The translations under genes and the position numbers were made by a program. A DNA stretch of 64,000 bases from Brachynemurus nebulosus (Eukaryota > Arthropoda > Insecta > Neuroptera > Myrmeleontidae), in NCBI GenBank assembly GCA_035578155.1, contig JAPWDM010000014.1, positions 12,565,501-12,629,500 on the forward strand, read 5' to 3'. Below, piece after piece: positions 58,861-64,000 of this stretch (positions within the stretch are counted from its first letter, which is position 1; the number at the start of each line of letters is the position of its first letter). Below the pieces are notes generated by a model. It did no database searches and was not told the origin of the DNA. It saw only the letters and a list, made by a program, of their open reading frames with translations.

Positions 58861-59532
58861 GAATTGAATGCTATTGTTAAATGTGTTTTAAATGCATTAC
58901 TTCTATTCTAAATACAAGTAGGCGAATAGTAATTTTAAAAAATTTAAAAAAAAGTGAATACAATTTTTTAACAAATGAAATATCGTCCGATTAATTTGTT
59001 TAGACAATTACGTAATAAATAAACTCAACCCTTCAGAGTGACATCATATGAATTTTACACCAATAATTGAATACAAAATTATTAACACTCCTTAAAAAAT
59101 TTCTTCTCTATTCAATATTACGAGTTAGAAAAAGATAATATAATAATTTAATCCAACCTAATTAAACCAAAACAATTGAAGTATGAATGATAATTATATG
59201 AATTATTTACTAAGAGGCGACTTACGTTGTTACCTATTTTTAATTACACTCCAAAAGAAGACGTAATTATAATGAGTTGTCTGCCAAAAGTTGCTCTTAA
59301 TAAATGATATGCGCATCTAGGTATTGGTATAAATAATGTATCTTAAAAGTACACTGTTAAAATATTTTCAATTTCTTTTTTGTACTGCTGTATTTATTTA
59401 CAATTTTGATATAATCAACTTTATTTATTATCTTTATTTTAAATAAGATTTTGTAAGTCAAAGTGTCAATTTTGAGGATGAATCATTAGTTATTTTAACG
59501 GAAGTAATTCCCTAAAAATGTCTAGAATTGTG
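58861..59532. other. AT-rich spacer
   Basis: No feature supported. Confidence 0.5.
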
Positions 59533-59760
59533 TTGCAGGCCCAACAAAAGGGGGTAGTCGGGGTTGCAGCATCGGAAAAGGACTTTTGCTTTATGAGCGG
59601 GCTCATAGCTATCGGTAGGGAGCCCGGGAGAATATAAAAGGAGTTTTTTTGCTAGTCCACGGCCTTGATTGTGAGCGTGACTTTGTGGAAATTCAGCTCA
59701 TAATAGCAAATAAATTACTTTGCGAAAATTTTACTTTATTAATATAAATTATTAGTGGTA
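59533..59760 (+). promoter_or_regulatory. LTR-like or promoter block
   Basis: A G/C-richer segment begins TGTTGCAGGCCCAACAAAAG, has a perfect TATAAAAG box (59633-59640) and, 70 bp on, AATAAA (59709-59714). That order (TG start, TATA, polyadenylation signal) fits an LTR. No second LTR copy or clear primer-binding site was found, so a cellular promoter is equally possible. Confidence 0.3.
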
Positions 59761-59792
59761 CTTTCGTCTCATGTAATCATTTTCTTCCATAG

Positions 59793-60017
59793 TGCTGGGA
59801 ACAACTGCATGAGTTAAAAAAGCGCTTACCTAGTGTGGACTCAAATGCACTCAGTAGAATTTCAAAAAATAATTTTTGTTTTATTCAAAAATCTTTCCTT
59901 CACACTTCACACAGGCTTAGGACTGCCAGTTCAATTAAATACTATCAAAATCAAATTTTATTAGTACTGGCGTGTTTAAAAGATTTCAAGACGGACAGAT
60001 ATTACTGGCGTGTTTAA
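59793..60017 (+). CDS. Uncharacterised open frame downstream of splice-acceptor-like site
   Basis: Directly after CTTCCATAG (acceptor-like; an in-frame TAG otherwise) a frame reads CWEQLHELKKRLPSVDSNAL and continues to 60017, 74 residues. Its composition is less AT-driven than other frames in the window. The stop is created by the second copy of a 38-bp tandem duplication (units at 59966 and 60004); with a single unit the frame would run slightly further. No family recognised. It could be an exon of an LTR-element or a host gene downstream of the 59.5-kb promoter-like block. Confidence 0.25.
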   Translation, partial: CWEQLHELKKRLPSVDSNALSRISKNNFCFIQKSFLHTSHRLRTASSIKYYQNQILLVLACLKDFKTDRYYWRV

Positions 60018-60041
60018 AAGATTTCAAGACGGACAGACAAA
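59966..60041 (+). repeat. 38-bp tandem duplication
   Basis: ACTGGCGTGTTTAAAAGATT followed by TCAAGACGGACAGA occurs at 59966 and again at 60004, identical over the core. A very recent slippage or duplication event. Confidence 0.9.
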
Positions 60042-60054
60042 ATTAAATTAATAC

Positions 60055-60290
60055 TAACTAGCTGCGACCCGCGGTGTCACTCGCATAAAATTATCTGAAT
60101 TATAAGTAAAATTTATAGGTGAATTCAATCATATATTCCAAAATTCTGAGCAAAATCAATTATTTATAGCACTTGACCCTGCTCGCCCAATGACTCTAAA
60201 ATAACTATCTTGATATTTTATTAGCATGAGTAATTTCCGCACCGTAAGAACTTAGTATGAGTACCTATACCCCGGAAAATCATTTTAACG
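60055..60290 (+). repeat. Retroposon-like repeat, CTAGCTGCGACCCGCGG head
   Basis: ACTAGCTGCGACCCGCGGTG followed by TCACTCGCATAAAATTATCT belongs with 21765 and 39121. The right boundary is approximate. It may have truncated the neighbouring minus-strand gene fragment. Confidence 0.45.
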
Positions 60291-60698
60291 TCACTTTCAT
60301 CTTTCGCAGATCTTGGCACAATACAAAATTTTATACAGTAATGGATTTATACTGTGGTGAATTTAGTTCAGTAAATAAAAATACTTAATTATGTAATTTA
60401 AAAATTTAATTGAGCAATTAGAATAAAATTTCAACATATTTAAGGAGCAAAGTTACAATTTTCTACTGAAAAGTATTTTGAAATAGTTATTACTTACTCA
60501 ATTAAGTTATGATGTTAATAAGTGTGCTATGACTAACTTTAGTATTATAATAATTATATTATTCAGCTTTTTTTGTCCACAGTCTTTTTGATGTTATAAA
60601 ATGATGTTTAGAAAAATGTTATACTTTTATTTTAATATCTAATATTATAAGTCAAATTTCTAAAAAGTATCCAGATAATTTACAATGATGACACATAC

Positions 60699-61088
60699 CA
60701 TGCTGGTGCATATCATAATTGGTCCTCATAATGTCATTTTTTACAACTGAATCGCAGTCGGTAGTTTTGGGACACATTCTTTTTTTGCGTTCCTTAGGCT
60801 CAGCTGGTTTTTTTGCCACTTGAACTGCTCTTGCAATTGAAGATATACTTAAATCTAATGCTGAAGCTACTCTCTAAAAGTGCGCAATATTGTATTTAAT
60901 TAAAATGTTAAAATTAATCATGAGTGTTACTTAATAAATTAATATATTTGCAAAAATTTTATATTTACCTCTTGTACGGCAGTTAAAGGAATCAAAGGAC
61001 CACCATTTTGCAATTCTAAAGTAAAATAGTTTATCAATTTTAAAATCACGGAATTCATTTCCTCATAAATGACTTTAGATTTCGGCAT
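60699..61088 (-). CDS. Transposase-like gene fragment, two exons
   Basis: Exon 1 (61088-60969, 40 codons) starts MPKSKVIYEEMNSVILKL and ends ...LIPLTAVQE at the donor GAG|GTAAATAT. A 95-nt GT-AG intron (60968-60874) follows; exon 2 (60873-60699) begins RVASALDLSISSIARAVQVA in phase 0 and ends at CAT-G|GTATGT, a strong second donor. The ...NGGPLIPLTAVQERVASALDLS... stretch resembles the N-terminal helix-turn-helix of orphan insect transposase-derived proteins with a DDE domain. That is recalled family knowledge, not a search result. The catalytic domain is not seen downstream. If exon 2 is read through, a stop comes at 60652-60654. An upstream in-frame Met at 61136 is possible; MPKSK is preferred because such proteins start with a short basic leader. 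Confidence 0.5.
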
Positions 61089-61136
61089 TTTCGAAAACGA
61101 GATAATATTCGCTAGATAGCAATCACTAGATAACAA

Positions 61137-62912
61137 AACTCTTCAACAAAAATTTGAACAGTGTACTTGATATACTCTTCTTGTTAGCGTAAACAATCAC
61201 ACCACTGGAAGATTTCAAATGTTTCGAAGCATAGTACAGTAAGGCTCACACAAATAGTTCAAAATTATAACTGTTTAATTGCAAATAAATTAACCAAATG
61301 TTTCAATCGTAGTTAAACTTCTTTTTATCAATAACAGCTTATAGTTGTTTTCTGACCCACAGCCCGCTATTGCCAGGGATACAAATAATTTTGACTACAT
61401 AAAGGTCAATTATTAAACATGATAGGTACATTTAAAGCACCTAATTTTCGTCAGGTTACTATATTTATTTTTAAGTTTAAAAAAATTTAATAAAATTTAA
61501 TAAAATATGACAAAATGGAATTTTGAGATAATCTTTTTATAATACTAAAACTTGACTTCGCTTGGTATAAAATTGTTTGAAAATTTATATCTTTATTTTA
61601 TGTTTTTGAAAATATCTTTTCGTATTAGAGGTATACATTTCCAATGCAAATGTAACTCTCCATGCAGGTGATTTTAGTGGATCGTATCATCATTCTAGAA
61701 TTTGAATTAACCCATTTCTTTAAACTTTAAATAAGTTATTTAGCTATCTTGTACTAAAAGTATTCATTCAAAAAATTCACCATTAAAAAACATTATTAAA
61801 GTTAAAAAAGACAAAATATTAATTGGCGAACCGGATTAAAAACAGCAGGTGGGTCAGATCTGGCCCGCCGACCGTAGTTTTCTGACGTCTGACGGGTTAG
61901 CAAATTAATGTGCTATTAGAGCTTCTACTAACAAAAATGAAGACAATTAAAAAAAAGTCTGAAATTTAATTTCGTAAATAACAGTTAATCTAACCGTAAT
62001 TCTTTAAGGACATAAAATTTAATTACTATATAATTATAATAGTATTATAGTGACCCATATATTAAAACCCAGATATTAAAAGCCTACAAACTTAAACATG
62101 GCATGTTCACATTATTCTAGTGGTTTTGACAAAGAGACTAATTATTTATAAATTTTATAATACGCGAAAGGTTAAACTTATGATTAAACAGATGCGTATG
62201 ATATAATAAGACCAATAAAACCCGCAAAATATTAAATTTATATCCAAAAAACCTATAAAAAACAATCAATAAATTCCAAGTACATAATATATTTATTACT
62301 TATAGTGAAAACAACGACAACTGAAAATAACTCATTCACATTAATTTATGTATCAGACAAGCTCGTAATATAACTATCTCTCACAAGATCTACTATCTAA
62401 TATATTGAAATAAGATAGTAGAAATTATAATAACTTTTATATATGTTACAAAATTTTATTTTTGAAATGAGTCATTTTCAGTTCTTATAAATAAGATTAT
62501 ATTTAAAATGCAGTGCATTATACATACTAATACATATATACATACTATACATACTAATCTATATACACAATACACATATCATAAAATTGTAACGAGACCG
62601 TATCTGTACATGGAATGTTTTTGGAAAATTGTAGGTACTGATACTGTAGATAGTTGGCGATTTAAATACCAATATATTATATATACTATACTAAACATAT
62701 AATATATATTTCTCACTGATTTTATACCAACGCTTCACGCAAACGACGTCCCGAGTACAGTTAGTAATAATTTTTCAATACCGTGTTTTGATGTAATGTT
62801 CTTATTTTAAAATTATTTATTTTTTGAGCTTATTATACTTTTTCATTTGAACTGGTAGTGTACTGCTAAATATATTTTAAATTTTTATTTTATTATTTTA
62901 TTCAAATGTTTT
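61137..62912. other. AT-rich spacer with a lone hAT-like end
   Basis: 61855-61900 (GATCTGGCCCGCCGACCGTA, then GTTTTCTGACGTCTG) looks like the right end of a Charlie-type hAT. No left partner was established (61340-61375 has a weak TTCTGACCCACAGCCCG). ATACATACTA-rich simple sequence lies at 62520-62575. No gene. Confidence 0.4.
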
Positions 62913-63029
62913 AATGAACTTCCAAATGAAAAATTCAGCTACTACTGCCACTGTCATGGAAGACTTGAGCTCGGGACTATAATAGAAATTTATTCTGAGG
63001 TCACCAGAAAATGATGCCGATTCGCCAAA

Positions 63030-63031
<2 letters not shown>
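62913..63031 (+). repeat. Dispersed 110-bp repeat, copy next to (TA)n
   Basis: AAAATTCAGCTACTACTGCC, then CTTGAGCTCGGGACTATAA and GAGGTCACCAGAAAATG, matches the family at 10959 and 18592. As at 10.9 kb, it runs through CCAAAATTTATATA directly into a TA microsatellite. Confidence 0.65.

Positions 63032-63124
<93 letters not shown>
63032..63124. repeat. (TA)n microsatellite, ~93 bp
   Basis: A TA tract with a single TAGA interruption. The 63-codon minus frame of alternating Ile/Tyr through it is an artefact. Confidence 0.97.
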
Positions 63125-63127
<3 letters not shown>

Positions 63128-63900
63128 GGAGAGAAAATTCCTATAAAAATTACTGTGCTCAGCACTACAATCGACGTGTAAAGGACGAACATATTAAATT
63201 CTGTAAGGTAAAAATATAAAGATTATAATTAATCATAAAAAATTTAAAGGATGGAATGTTCTTTTCGTAATATTATCTCCGTAAAATTTGTAAAACAGCA
63301 CAGTAAAAAGTTCCATTACCGACAAAAAAATAATTTTTAATTGTGTTTATTAAAAAAATTTCCATGCTAACATGCTAATAATAGAAAAAAAAAATAGAAA
63401 GAAGGTTGGTTGTGATGGGATCGCTCTAATGAAATGTACCTCAATCAGCGAGTTACATGGGTTACATGCGAACCATATAGGTGTGGACTGTGTGACAGAC
63501 AGCTCGCACCAGGCCCCTTGAAGCAGCTACTTGCCAGTTGCTTTTACACTCTCTTAGGATGATGTCATCGTTTAATTCATATTTTTGTTATTTACCTATC
63601 TTTAGTATATGTATTAGAATTATATTGTTGGCCATCATTTTGGTATACATGTTTTTACAGGTTATGTGCAACCAATATAAGGTCGCGAATCAGATGCGCA
63701 AATGAAAGAGTACGACAACAAGAATTAAACTATAATATACATGCATAAGAGTGTGATAAAAGTTGTGTCAGCACCACATTAAATTTTACCATGCTAGCAC
63801 ATATTTTTTATTTTGGTCGTCGATCGCGCACGGATTATAGGAAGCATAGTAATTTTTCTGAAATTTTCTCTACAAAAATTATAGGATTTTTCTCTCCGTG
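63125..63900. mobile_element. TA-flanked TIR element, CACGGAGAGAAAA ends
   Basis: CACGGAGAGAAAATTCCTAT begins after TA. The right end read inward is CACGGAGAGAAAAATCCTAT, followed by TA (63901-63902). The TIR continues with AAAAATTACTRTGCT. 776 bp, non-coding, inserted at the edge of a TA microsatellite. Such CACGGAGA-ended elements are common in insects; superfamily not assigned. Confidence 0.75.
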
Positions 63901-64000
63901 TAGATATTTCATTAATAATTGGAAATATTTAAATTGAGGATTCCTGGGCTCAGAATATAAAGATTCAACCCCAACCACTTAGATAAAATTGCTCTTTACT
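63901..64000. other. Window end, nothing recognised
   Basis: AT-rich sequence to the edge. Confidence 0.5.

Noticed and set aside
61855..61900. Charlie-type hAT right end
   Set aside because: Only one end visible; the possible left end near 61345 is too weak.

Overview
This window looks like AT-rich nuclear DNA (about 70% A+T by eye) from an arthropod, most likely an insect. The evidence is the long (TA)n tracts, a 95-bp GT-AG intron in a transposase-like gene fragment, arthropod-style DNA transposons (hAT, piggyBac-like TTAA, pogo/Tigger-like TA, PIF/Harbinger-like TWA) and retroposon tails of the 'CTAGCTGTGACCCGCGACTTCG' type. Nothing points to bacteria, organelle or virus. I cannot name the species. 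No complete host gene, tRNA, rRNA, CRISPR array or operon could be supported. Almost every long open frame lies inside a repeat or is a chance frame in simple sequence.

Layout: 1-9 kb holds a hAT MITE with an exact 8-bp target duplication (1483-2350), one pogo-like end, a 1.2-kb foldback element (2981-4172), a TIR element (4341-4767), the first copy of a TTAA-flanked family (5404-6236), a hAT MITE (7031-7246), an element with subterminal motifs (7342-7932) and a small piggyBac-like MITE (8371-8579). 10-19 kb holds one of two related hAT elements (10028-10507; its relative is at 25254-25931), a second, inverted TTAA copy (11360-12237), a possible promoter plus first exon (12.6-12.9 kb) and a three-level transposon nest (13418-15291). 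It also holds a foldback (16686-17287) and a repeat split by a small hAT-like insertion (18592-18955). 19-37 kb holds an inverted repeat pair (19.2/23.0 kb), a TTAA element (21239-21746), another foldback (27376-28273), 32-bp minisatellite blocks, two copies of a repeat with a THAP-like start, and a TA element full of GAAAGGGACA motifs (32129-33033).

37-56 kb holds PIF/Harbinger-like elements (37184-37626, 45729-46314), a five-unit retroposon-like repeat (39121-39903), and two pogo-like relatives. One relative (40167-41006) carries a new hairpin; the other (52847-54222) carries a nested TA element. More hAT elements and a third minisatellite copy (47.2 kb) are also here. 56-64 kb holds a near-perfect 494-bp palindrome, a ~160-bp tandem array (57975-58860), an LTR/promoter-like block with an open frame (59.5-60.0 kb), the spliced transposase-like gene fragment on the minus strand (60699-61088), and a CACGG-ended TA element (63125-63900).

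The window is best read as a transposon graveyard: at least 25 separable mobile elements, several nested, in AT-rich sequence with no recognisable host coding. I did not find a new functional system. The most informative signals are structural: nested insertions that give relative ages, a very recent inverted duplication, subterminal motif arrays and microsatellites seeded at repeat edges.
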